Notes under the pieces: model-generated
Seen by the model: the letters and a program-made list of their open reading frames with translations, nothing else
The model's database searches: none
Told to the model about the DNA's origin: nothing
NCBI GenBank assembly: GCA_937931645.1
Contig: CALHAR010000007.1
Span: 38,428 to 102,427, forward strand
Source: an uncultured Alphaproteobacteria bacterium
Lineage (GTDB): Bacteria; Pseudomonadota; Alphaproteobacteria; Micavibrionales; Micavibrionaceae
DNA length: 64,000 nucleotides
Reading direction: 5' to 3'
Shown here: in pieces, positions 57,269-64,000 of the stretch
Layout: each line of letters begins with the position of its first letter
How positions within the stretch are numbered: position 1 is the first letter of the stretch
Position numbers and translations under genes: made by a program

Positions 57269-57595
57269 TTATGAGTCAATTGTTTCGCCAGAACGCTTTG
57301 CAACACGGACTTTATTGCCGCCTTTAAGCGTTTTGTAACCCACACGGGTTGGTTTATCTGTCTTAGGGTCTGCCAATGCAACGTTTGACACGTGGATTGA
57401 TAGTTCTTTTTCAACAATTCCACCAGCAGAGATTTGTGTTGGCTTCGTATGTTTTTTAACAACATTAACGCCCTGCACAACAACACGAGACTTCTCAGGA
57501 AGAGTACTTAAAACCTCACCTTTTTTGCCTTTGTCTTTACCAGTATTGACGATCACTGTGTCGCCTTTTTTAATTTTCATTTTAGCTTGTGCCAT
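57269..57595 (-). CDS. rplX: 50S ribosomal protein L24
   Basis: 108 residues with an N-terminal KOW motif: [20 protein letters not shown]. Two bases from rplN. Assembly initiator of the large subunit. Confidence 0.97.
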   Translation of the reverse strand: MAQAKMKIKKGDTVIVNTGKDKGKKGEVLSTLPEKSRVVVQGVNVVKKHTKPTQISAGGIVEKELSIHVSNVALADPKTDKPTRVGYKTLKGGNKVRVAKRSGETIDS

Positions 57596-57597
57596 AA

Positions 57598-57966
57598 CTA
57601 TAGAACCTCCCCAGCTAGAGAAATAATTTTCATGTAACCCTTACCACGTAACTCACGTGTAACCGGGCCAAAAATACGCGTACCAACAGGCTCTCCATTA
57701 TTACTAATGAGAACGCAGGCATTTGTATCAAAGCGGATTTTTTCACCATTTTGACGTTGAAGACCATGTTTTGAACGAACGATCACAGCTCTATGAACCG
57801 CCCCTTTTTTCACACGGCCACGCGGAATAGCTTCTTTCACGGAAACCACAACAATATCACCAATATTGGCGGTACGGCGGTGAGAACCTCCAAGCACCTT
57901 GATACATTCAACGCGACGTGCGCCTGAATTATCAGCTACTTCCATATTTGATTGCATCTGGATCAT
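57598..57966 (-). CDS. rplN: 50S ribosomal protein L14
   Basis: 122 residues. [20 protein letters not shown] and [19 protein letters not shown] are diagnostic. Standard length and position. Confidence 0.97.
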   Translation of the reverse strand: MIQMQSNMEVADNSGARRVECIKVLGGSHRRTANIGDIVVVSVKEAIPRGRVKKGAVHRAVIVRSKHGLQRQNGEKIRFDTNACVLISNNGEPVGTRIFGPVTRELRGKGYMKIISLAGEVL

Positions 57967-57990
57967 AATAAATCTCTACTTCTTTGTTTC

Positions 57991-58413
57991 TTACTTTTTA
58001 GTTTCTTTTTTAGTTGTCTTTTTCGCAGCAGTTTTCTTTGCTGTTGTTTTCGCTTCGGTTTTTTCAGCCGCTTTTTTAGCAGGCGCTTTCTTTTTAGCTT
58101 TTGCTTCAGTCTTTGGCGCAGCAGCTTTTTTCGGCGCCGTCTTCTTGGCTTCTTTTTTCTCTAACTTCGTCGGCGCAGCGGCACCTTCTTTAACCACTGT
58201 CCAGCTTTTACGCTTAGAAATAGGGGCACACTCAATGATTTGAATGATTTCACCTTCTTTAACGCTGTTATTTTCATCATGCGCGGCATATTTTGCTGAA
58301 CGCTTAATGTATTTCTTATATTTAGGGTGCATAAAGCGACGCTCAACAAGAACAGTGACTGTCTTGTCCATTTTATCACTAACGACTTTGCCTTCTAATA
58401 CGCGACGTGGCAT
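57991..58413 (-). CDS. rpsQ: 30S ribosomal protein S17 with long Lys/Ala-rich C-terminal tail
   Basis: 140 residues; S17 is normally about 80-85. The core runs from [20 protein letters not shown] to [19 protein letters not shown]. The remaining 60 residues are a low-complexity tail of Lys, Ala, Thr, Glu and Pro ([19 protein letters not shown]). The tail is in frame and followed by a normal stop and the rplN ribosome site, so it is expressed. Confidence 0.94.
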   Translation of the reverse strand: MPRRVLEGKVVSDKMDKTVTVLVERRFMHPKYKKYIKRSAKYAAHDENNSVKEGEIIQIIECAPISKRKSWTVVKEGAAAPTKLEKKEAKKTAPKKAAAPKTEAKAKKKAPAKKAAEKTEAKTTAKKTAAKKTTKKETKK

Positions 58414-58437
58414 TTTTTTCTCCTACAATTTTATTCT

Positions 58438-58632
58438 TTAAGCGGCTTGTTTAAGCTGGCTCATCATTGTTTTAATCCGTGCAACATTGCGACGAACTTT
58501 GCGCATTTGCGCCGTGTTCTCTAATTGACCACCTGATAATTGAAAACGCAGATTGAATTGCTCTTTACGGGCATCCAATAACATTTTTTTCAATTCGTCC
58601 GCGGACTTACCTTTTAAATCTTCTTTTTTCAT
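58438..58632 (-). CDS. rpmC: 50S ribosomal protein L29
   Basis: 64 residues. [20 protein letters not shown] and [20 protein letters not shown] with [12 protein letters not shown] are the L29 signature. Small helical hairpin at the exit tunnel. Confidence 0.96.
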   Translation of the reverse strand: MKKEDLKGKSADELKKMLLDARKEQFNLRFQLSGGQLENTAQMRKVRRNVARIKTMMSQLKQAA

Positions 58633-58656
58633 TTTCTTCTCCTGTTTGGCCTCTTG

Positions 58657-59070
58657 TTATTCGCCAACACGGGTTACAAATTTTGTTTTAATGGGCAGTT
58701 TTTCTGACGCTAACTGCATCGCTTCACGCGCCAATTTTGGATCAACACCATCAAGCTCAAACATAATACGGCCAGGCTTAACACGCGCCGCCCAATATTC
58801 AACAGACCCCTTACCTTTACCTTGACGAACCTCTAGAGGTTTTTTAGATACAGGCACATCCGGGAATATACGAATAAAAACTTTACCCTGACGTCTAATG
58901 TGACGTGTAATCGCACGACGAGCGGCCTCAATTTGACGCGCCGTAATACGATTTGGACTCATCGCTTTTAGGCCACAAGAACCGAAGTTTAATTCTGTAC
59001 CACCCTTAGCATTACCGTGAATACGGCCTTTAAAGGCTTTTCTATATTTTGTTTTCTTTGGCGATAGCAT
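58657..59070 (-). CDS. rplP: 50S ribosomal protein L16
   Basis: 137 residues. [40 protein letters not shown] and [20 protein letters not shown] are diagnostic. A possible substrate of the RoxA-like oxygenase at 19306: the Arg-containing loop near [14 protein letters not shown] is present. Confidence 0.97.
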   Translation of the reverse strand: MLSPKKTKYRKAFKGRIHGNAKGGTELNFGSCGLKAMSPNRITARQIEAARRAITRHIRRQGKVFIRIFPDVPVSKKPLEVRQGKGKGSVEYWAARVKPGRIMFELDGVDPKLAREAMQLASEKLPIKTKFVTRVGE

Positions 59071-59116
59071 TGTTTTATACCGTTATTTGTTTCTATTTTC
59101 AACTAAATTATGTTAA

Positions 59117-59827
59117 TTATTTTCTGCGTCCACCTTGGTTATGACCTTGATTAGGTCCACCTTGAGCTTCTTGCATTCTGTTATCTCTGGCCATTGGGTC
59201 ATGCTCCATCACATCACCTTTATAAAGCCAAACTTTCACACCGATAATTCCGTAAGTTGTTAAAGCTTCAGAAAAACCGTAATCCATATCCGCACGTAGA
59301 GTATGTAAAGGCACACGACCTTCACGATACCATTCAGTACGCGCAATATCTGCGCCACCCAAACGACCCGCAACATTAATACGGATACCAAGTGATCCCA
59401 TGCGAAGCGCGTTTTGTACCGCACGTTTCATCGCACGACGGAAAGACACACGACGCTCAAGCTGTTGACAAACGCCTTCTGATACCAACTGAGCATCAAG
59501 GTCAGGCTTACGAATTTCTACAATATTCAAGGCAACATCACTACCAGCACGCTTTGAAAGCTCTTTACGCAATGTCTCAATGTCCGCCCCTTTCTTACCG
59601 ATGATCACACCTGGGCGTGCCGTATAAACAGTAACGCGTGTATTCTTCGCGGCACGTTCAATAACGACCTTACTAATACCAGCAGCTTTCAGTTTCTCTG
59701 TCACATACTTACGCAACTCAAGATCTTGAATCAGCTTGTCAGCATAGTTACGATCATCGAACCATCTTGAATCCCAAGTACGGTTGATGCCGACACGTAT
59801 ACCAATTGGATTAACTTTTTGACCCAT
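59117..59827 (-). CDS. rpsC: 30S ribosomal protein S3
   Basis: 236 residues. [22 protein letters not shown] motif [18 protein letters not shown], and the C-terminal [20 protein letters not shown] region. Ends in a Gly/Asn/Gln tail ([14 protein letters not shown]). Confidence 0.97.
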   Translation of the reverse strand: MGQKVNPIGIRVGINRTWDSRWFDDRNYADKLIQDLELRKYVTEKLKAAGISKVVIERAAKNTRVTVYTARPGVIIGKKGADIETLRKELSKRAGSDVALNIVEIRKPDLDAQLVSEGVCQQLERRVSFRRAMKRAVQNALRMGSLGIRINVAGRLGGADIARTEWYREGRVPLHTLRADMDYGFSEALTTYGIIGVKVWLYKGDVMEHDPMARDNRMQEAQGGPNQGHNQGGRRK

Positions 59828-59839
59828 CTTTAAATGCTC

Positions 59840-60439
59840 CTATTTATCTTTCTTCGTTGCAGGCGATTTTTTCGCCGCTGTTGTCTTTTTAGCAGGCGCT
59901 TTTTTAGCTGCTGCCTTTTTAGCGGGCGCCTTCTTCTTAGCTGTTTCAGTTTTAGCTTCAGCCTTGGCTTCAGTTTTCTTTTCAGACTCCTGAGCCGTTG
60001 TTTTCTTTGCAGGAGCTTTCTTCGCTGGTGTTTTTGTAACATCAACTTTTTTCTTAGATTTTGCTTCATCTTCGCGCTCACGCACGATCACTGTTAAGCG
60101 ACTGAAAGGCTTCAAAATCTTCGCCGCACGACCACGAGCACGCGGGCGGAAACGCTTCATTGTGATAGATTTACCAATAAACGCTTCTGACACAAAAAGA
60201 CGGTCAACATCAAGGTTATGATTGTTTTCTGCATTCGCGATCGCAGATTGTAATACTTTACGTACATCTTGCGCGATACGGCGATGATTAAACTCAAGAT
60301 CAATTAACGCTTTACCTGCATCTTTACCGCGAATTGTCTGGCATACCAGATTCAATTTTTGCGGCGATGTACGAAGATATTTCGCCATTGCCATGGCTTC
60401 ATTATCTTTAACGCGTCTTTCGTTTGCTGATTGTCCCAT
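59840..60439 (-). CDS. rplV: 50S ribosomal protein L22 with long Lys/Ala/Pro C-terminal tail
   Basis: 199 residues; L22 is normally about 110-125. The core is [20 protein letters not shown] to [20 protein letters not shown]. After residue about 125 a tail of 70 residues follows ([20 protein letters not shown] and [17 protein letters not shown]). L22 lines the exit tunnel, so the tail should emerge at the ribosome surface. Confidence 0.94.
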   Translation of the reverse strand: MGQSANERRVKDNEAMAMAKYLRTSPQKLNLVCQTIRGKDAGKALIDLEFNHRRIAQDVRKVLQSAIANAENNHNLDVDRLFVSEAFIGKSITMKRFRPRARGRAAKILKPFSRLTVIVREREDEAKSKKKVDVTKTPAKKAPAKKTTAQESEKKTEAKAEAKTETAKKKAPAKKAAAKKAPAKKTTAAKKSPATKKDK

Positions 60440-60474
60440 TTTTCTAATCCACTCTACTTAAAAGTAATTTCTAA

Positions 60475-60750
60475 TTATTTCTTTGCTTTTTTATCGGCCT
60501 GATGACCGTTATATGTTCTTGTTGGTGCAAATTCACCCAATTTATGACCGATCATGTTATCTGTCACTAAAACAGGAATAAACTTATTACCGTTATGAAC
60601 ACCAAACGTTAAACCAATCATATGTGGTAAAATCGTTGAACGACGTGACCAAGTTTTGATTACACCTTTTAATGAACCTTCTTTTGCTGCCTCAACCTTT
60701 TTCAAAAGGTGACGGTCAATAAAAGGGCCTTTCCATACACTACGTGACAT
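60475..60750 (-). CDS. rpsS: 30S ribosomal protein S19
   Basis: 91 residues. [20 protein letters not shown] and [20 protein letters not shown] are diagnostic. Normal. Confidence 0.97.
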   Translation of the reverse strand: MSRSVWKGPFIDRHLLKKVEAAKEGSLKGVIKTWSRRSTILPHMIGLTFGVHNGNKFIPVLVTDNMIGHKLGEFAPTRTYNGHQADKKAKK

Positions 60751-60767
60751 ATTTTATTTCCTTCTTA

Positions 60768-61592
60768 TTACTTCTTACGACGACGAACAATATACTGATC
60801 AGTCGCTTTATTACTACGTGTTTTATACCCTTTTGTTGGTACACCAGAAAATGATACTGGGTGACGACCACCAGAGGTACGACCCTCACCACCACCATGT
60901 GGATGGTCAACCGGGTTCATCACAACACCACGAACAGTTGGGCGAACACCCATCCAACGCTTACGTCCCGCTTTACCCAAATTCGTATTCATGTGGTCAG
61001 GATTTGATACCGCACCAACAGAAGCAATGCACTCTTGGCGAACCTTACGAAGCTCTCCAGAAGCAAGCTTCACTTGCGCATACCCTTGATCACGACCAAC
61101 AAGTTGAGCATATGTTCCAGCAGAACGGCACATTTGACCGCCCTTACCCGCTTTCAACTCAACATTGTGAATAATCGTTCCAACAGGCATACCTTTCAAC
61201 GGCATCGCATTTCCTGGCTTAATATCAACCTTCTCACCAGCAATAACTTTATCACCCGCCTGAAGACGTTGAGGCGCCAAGATGTAAGCTTTCTCACCAT
61301 CGCTATACTCAACCAAAGCAATAAACGCGGTACGGTTTGGATCATACTCCAAACGCAACACAGTTGCTTCCATGTCAAATTTATTACGTTTCCAGTCAAT
61401 CACACGGTATTTTTGCTTGTGACCACCACCTTTGTGACGACACGTAATACGACCTGTATTGTTACGCCCACCGTTTTTCTTCTTACCTTCAAGAAGAGTT
61501 TTTTCTGGAGCGCCCTTGTGCAGACCACTACGATCAATCGTTACTAATTGACGGGTACTTGCTGTATTTGGTTTATATTTTTTTAATGCCAT
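60768..61592 (-). CDS. rplB: 50S ribosomal protein L2
   Basis: 274 residues. [40 protein letters not shown] and the catalytic-centre His segment [15 protein letters not shown] are present. Normal. Confidence 0.97.
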   Translation of the reverse strand: MALKKYKPNTASTRQLVTIDRSGLHKGAPEKTLLEGKKKNGGRNNTGRITCRHKGGGHKQKYRVIDWKRNKFDMEATVLRLEYDPNRTAFIALVEYSDGEKAYILAPQRLQAGDKVIAGEKVDIKPGNAMPLKGMPVGTIIHNVELKAGKGGQMCRSAGTYAQLVGRDQGYAQVKLASGELRKVRQECIASVGAVSNPDHMNTNLGKAGRKRWMGVRPTVRGVVMNPVDHPHGGGEGRTSGGRHPVSFSGVPTKGYKTRSNKATDQYIVRRRKK

Positions 61593-61617
61593 TATCTTGT
61601 TCCTAAGTTACGCGATC

Positions 61618-61941
61618 TTACAGACCTGCTCCTACATCAATTGTTTGACCTTCTTTCAATGTCACGATCGCTTTTTTCTGATCGTCACGGAAAGCCTTTA
61701 CCCCTTTAAAACGCTTTGTTTTTCCTTTTTGAATAGATGTGTTCACTTTCGTCACATCTACTTTAAAAAGAGTTTCAATAGCAACTTTAATGCGTGGCTT
61801 TGTTGCATCCATAGGCACGCGGAAAGTTACTTGACCAAAGGCAGAACCATTGGCTGATTTTTCTGTTACTACAGGCTTACGAATGATTTCATACATCCAC
61901 TCTGCAATTTCAACTTTTTCTTTTTTCTTAGCTGCAGCCAT
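61618..61941 (-). CDS. rplW: 50S ribosomal protein L23
   Basis: 107 residues. YEIIRKPVVTEKSANGSAFG and KVAIETLFKVDVTKVNTSI are typical. Docking site for SRP/trigger factor at the tunnel exit. N-terminal 15 residues are charged. Confidence 0.96.
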   Translation of the reverse strand: MAAAKKKEKVEIAEWMYEIIRKPVVTEKSANGSAFGQVTFRVPMDATKPRIKVAIETLFKVDVTKVNTSIQKGKTKRFKGVKAFRDDQKKAIVTLKEGQTIDVGAGL

Positions 61942-61960
61942 TTTCTTAATCCTCTAACCC

Positions 61961-62584
61961 TTAATCTTTAAGTCTATCTGTGAGATCTTTCACAGCATCT
62001 TTTGTTAGCACCAACGTATCACGGCGCATCATGTCATAAACATTAGCCCCTTGTGATGGCAACACATCAATTCTTGGTAAGTTTGCTGTCGCGCGGGCAA
62101 AGTTTGTATCAACTTCTTTACCACCAACAATAACAGCTGATTCAAAACCAAGCTTAGCAATCATTGCCGCCATCGGCTTCGTCTTATGATCTTTCGCTTT
62201 ATCGTCAGCCAAGATAATCAATTTACCTTCTTTTGCTTTTGCAGACAAAATAGACTTCATTGCCAACATCTTGATACGACGCGGAAGAGCCGTTGCATGC
62301 GAACGAACACGCGGACCATGAACAACACCACCGCCACGATCAATATTACGTTTCAAATCACCAGCACGCGCCCGACCTGTTCCTTTTTGAGCATGTGGCT
62401 TTTTACCAGTCCCAGAAACTTCATGACGTTCTTTTGCTTTTGCATTACCACCGCGACGCTTATCTTGTTGGTAAACAACCATACGATGGATAGAGCTCAT
62501 ATGCGGCTCAATTCCGAACACTGAATCATCTAACTCAATATCGCCTGCGGCTTTATTCTCTAATGTTTTAACTGCTAATTTCAT
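61961..62584 (-). CDS. rplD: 50S ribosomal protein L4
   Basis: 207 residues. EVSGTGKKPHAQKGTGRARA and GGGVVHGPRVRSHATALPRR are diagnostic. In enterobacteria L4 represses its own operon through a leader upstream of rpsJ. I see no equivalent in the short tuf-rpsJ gap. Confidence 0.97.
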   Translation of the reverse strand: MKLAVKTLENKAAGDIELDDSVFGIEPHMSSIHRMVVYQQDKRRGGNAKAKERHEVSGTGKKPHAQKGTGRARAGDLKRNIDRGGGVVHGPRVRSHATALPRRIKMLAMKSILSAKAKEGKLIILADDKAKDHKTKPMAAMIAKLGFESAVIVGGKEVDTNFARATANLPRIDVLPSQGANVYDMMRRDTLVLTKDAVKDLTDRLKD

Positions 62585-62588
62585 ATTC

Positions 62589-63347
62589 TTAACCTTCCAC
62601 CTTCTCAGATGTTTCTTCGGCAGGTGCGTCTTTTACATCTTCTGTAGTCGCCTCAACCTTTGCAGCACCTTCTTTAACACCAAGAGGTCTCGGCGCATCT
62701 TTAGGCTCATCAAGCTTAATAGCATCCGTCACCATAACCCAACCAGATTTTGGTCCAGGCACTGACCCTTTGACCAAAATCAAATTATCTTCTAAATCGA
62801 TACCTGCGACTTCTAAATTCTGTGTCGTAATGCGCTTATTACCCATTTGACCAGCCATTTTCTTACCTTTGAAAACCTTACCAGGATCCTGACATTGACC
62901 TGTTGAACCGAGCGCCCTGTGAGAAACAGACACACCATGTGTTGCGCGCATTCCACCAAAATTATGACGCTTAATTCCCCCTTGGAAACCCTTACCTTTT
63001 GACGTGGCGCAAGCATCAACTTTTTGCCCAACAACAAAATGATTAGCACCAACTTCGGCACCAACTTCAGCCAAGTTTTCCTTCGATACACGGAACTCAA
63101 CAACTTTTTTCTTAGGCTCAATTTTTGCCGCCGCATAAACAGCGCGCATCGCCTTTGATGTACGTTTTACCTTTGCTGTCCCCGCCCCAAGTTGAACAGC
63201 TGTATACCCATTCTTTTCTTCGGTACGAACGCCAACAACCTGACAATTATCAATTTTAAGCACAGTCACAGGAACTTGACGGCCATCTTCTGTGAAGATC
63301 CGTGTCATTCCTTCTTTACGTGCTATTACACCAGTTCTCATATTCAT
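62589..63347 (-). CDS. rplC: 50S ribosomal protein L3 with acidic C-terminal tail
   Basis: 252 residues; usual length is 205-240. [40 protein letters not shown] and [20 protein letters not shown] are diagnostic. The last 30 residues are acidic ([20 protein letters not shown]), in contrast to the basic tails on S17, L22 and L30. An in-frame Met at the third codon is an alternative start. Confidence 0.96.
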   Translation of the reverse strand: MNMRTGVIARKEGMTRIFTEDGRQVPVTVLKIDNCQVVGVRTEEKNGYTAVQLGAGTAKVKRTSKAMRAVYAAAKIEPKKKVVEFRVSKENLAEVGAEVGANHFVVGQKVDACATSKGKGFQGGIKRHNFGGMRATHGVSVSHRALGSTGQCQDPGKVFKGKKMAGQMGNKRITTQNLEVAGIDLEDNLILVKGSVPGPKSGWVMVTDAIKLDEPKDAPRPLGVKEGAAKVEATTEDVKDAPAEETSEKVEG

Positions 63348-63440
63348 TCTCGTTTAACATTCCTAAAGCCTGTTAAGACTTTCTTTTCCTTCCAGAGGAG
63401 GATCATTCACCATGAAAAACCCTCTTAGATAGCTCTTTAC

Positions 63441-63469
63441 GACCGTAGCGAGCTTGCCCGCCTGAGGTC
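63441..63469. repeat. REP-like element, copy C
   Basis: Minus strand reading: outer stem GACC (63469-63466) with GGTC (63444-63441); spacer TCAG; inner stem GCGGGC, AA, GCTCGC; spacer TAC. Same skeleton as copy B with different, compensated stem bases. It lies in the unusually long rpsJ-rplC gap of 130 bases (63348-63477), which otherwise holds nothing I recognise. Confidence 0.6.
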
Positions 63470-63477
63470 ATTTAATA

Positions 63478-63801
63478 CTATGCGGCAACTTGACCGATTT
63501 TAATTTCAACATCAACACCAGCAGCCAGATCCAATTTCATCAACGCATCCACAGTTTGTGGTGTTGGGTCAACAATATCAATCAAACGCTTATGCGTACG
63601 CATCTCAAAATGTTCCATAGAGTTTTTATTCACGTGAGGAGATTGCAGCACTGTGAAACGCTCCTTACGTGTTGGTAGAGGAACAGGGCCACGAACAGAA
63701 GCGCCTGTGCGTTTTGCTGTACCAACGATTTCGCTTGTCGACGTATCCAAGATACGATGATCAAAAGCTTTCAAGCGAATTCTAATAGTTTGTGCATCCA
63801 T
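63478..63801 (-). CDS. rpsJ: 30S ribosomal protein S10
   Basis: 107 residues. [20 protein letters not shown] and [20 protein letters not shown] are diagnostic. First gene of the S10 block after tuf. Also the Nus factor NusE. Confidence 0.97.
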   Translation of the reverse strand: MDAQTIRIRLKAFDHRILDTSTSEIVGTAKRTGASVRGPVPLPTRKERFTVLQSPHVNKNSMEHFEMRTHKRLIDIVDPTPQTVDALMKLDLAAGVDVEIKIGQVAA

Positions 63802-63831
63802 AATTTTCTACCTTTTTAAAACTCTATATTC

Positions 63832-64000
63832 TTATTCAACGATTTTTGAGACGACGCCGGCACCAACAGTACGGCCACCTTCACGGATAGCGAAACGCAA
63901 GCCTTCATTCATCGCAATCGGTGCGATAAGCTGAACTGTCATTTCACAATTATCACCAGGCATAACCATCTCTGTTCCTTCAGGAAGGATAACCTCACCC
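63832..64000 (-). CDS. tuf: Elongation factor Tu, C-terminal end (start outside window)
   Basis: The visible 55 residues and stop read [20 protein letters not shown] then [20 protein letters not shown], the end of EF-Tu domain 3. The gene continues past the window edge. The tuf-rpsJ gap is 30 bases, so it is the upstream neighbour in one transcript. Confidence 0.97.
   Translation of the reverse strand, partial: GEVILPEGTEMVMPGDNCEMTVQLIAPIAMNEGLRFAIREGGRTVGAGVVSKIVE

Noticed and set aside
57899..58243. Hydrophobic plus-strand ORF over the rpsQ tail (and similar over rplV)
   Set aside because: Reverse frame of Lys/Ala-rich codons always gives Phe/Leu-rich pseudo-membrane proteins.

Overview
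The window looks like chromosome of an AT-leaning, probably deep-branching alphaproteobacterium. The support is the order dnaA-dnaN-recF-gyrB beside rpsT and mutM, an alphaproteobacterial Usg protein, an RNase E with a large insertion in its S1 domain, a miaA-ilvB-ilvN-ilvC block, an archaeal-type valyl-tRNA synthetase of the Rickettsiales kind, and Dot/Icm-type coupling-protein genes. It makes branched-chain amino acids and arginine and has heme A synthase, so it is an aerobe and not a strongly reduced parasite. I cannot name a genus.

Layout. 1-5778 (+): end of an alpha/beta hydrolase, miaA, then ilvB-ilvN-ilvC behind a complete attenuator (a 22-residue leader peptide rich in Leu and Val, an antiterminator and a terminator), and an EamA transporter. 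5786-7250: three lineage-type unknowns. About 7290-15640: a defence island ending at tRNA-Gln. It carries a short tyrosine recombinase, a type I restriction system whose methylase and specificity subunits are fused with one target-recognition domain, a SIR2-like (DUF4917-type) gene three bases downstream, an XRE regulator with a repeat-rich operator region, a truncated membrane protein, and the 3' remnant of a large serine recombinase. 15865-23160 (mostly -): valS, a DUF188 protein, an RRM protein, a RoxA-like cupin, argH, argG and tRNA-Thr. 23365-28203 (+): dotM, an unknown, dotL and a pilin-like gene, which look like the coupling subcomplex of a type IVB secretion system. 28379-29059: a RAYT-family transposase with an altered HUH motif.

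29060-38263 (-): argS, a small exported protein, gyrB, recF, a flavin-binding-fold protein, dnaN and dnaA. Next come an AT-rich gap (candidate origin), rpsT, a small exported protein and mutM. 40712-42736 (-): groEL and groES. 42968-47427: usg, a TPR protein, a ferredoxin / membrane protein / ferredoxin-NADP reductase operon, ctaA and an exported coiled-coil protein. 47772-50345 (-): rne. 50830-53112 (+): der and mscS. 53388-64000 (-): the tuf/S10/spc ribosomal cluster from tuf to rplO, where it stops. secY and the alpha-operon genes do not follow.

The points most worth a second look are: (1) the SIR2-like gene coupled to a fused M-S type I restriction system; (2) the dotM-X-dotL-Y block; (3) three GTAG/hairpin elements with the same skeleton in a genome that encodes a RAYT; (4) the ilv attenuator; (5) Lys/Ala/Pro-rich tails on three ribosomal proteins (S17, L22, L30).
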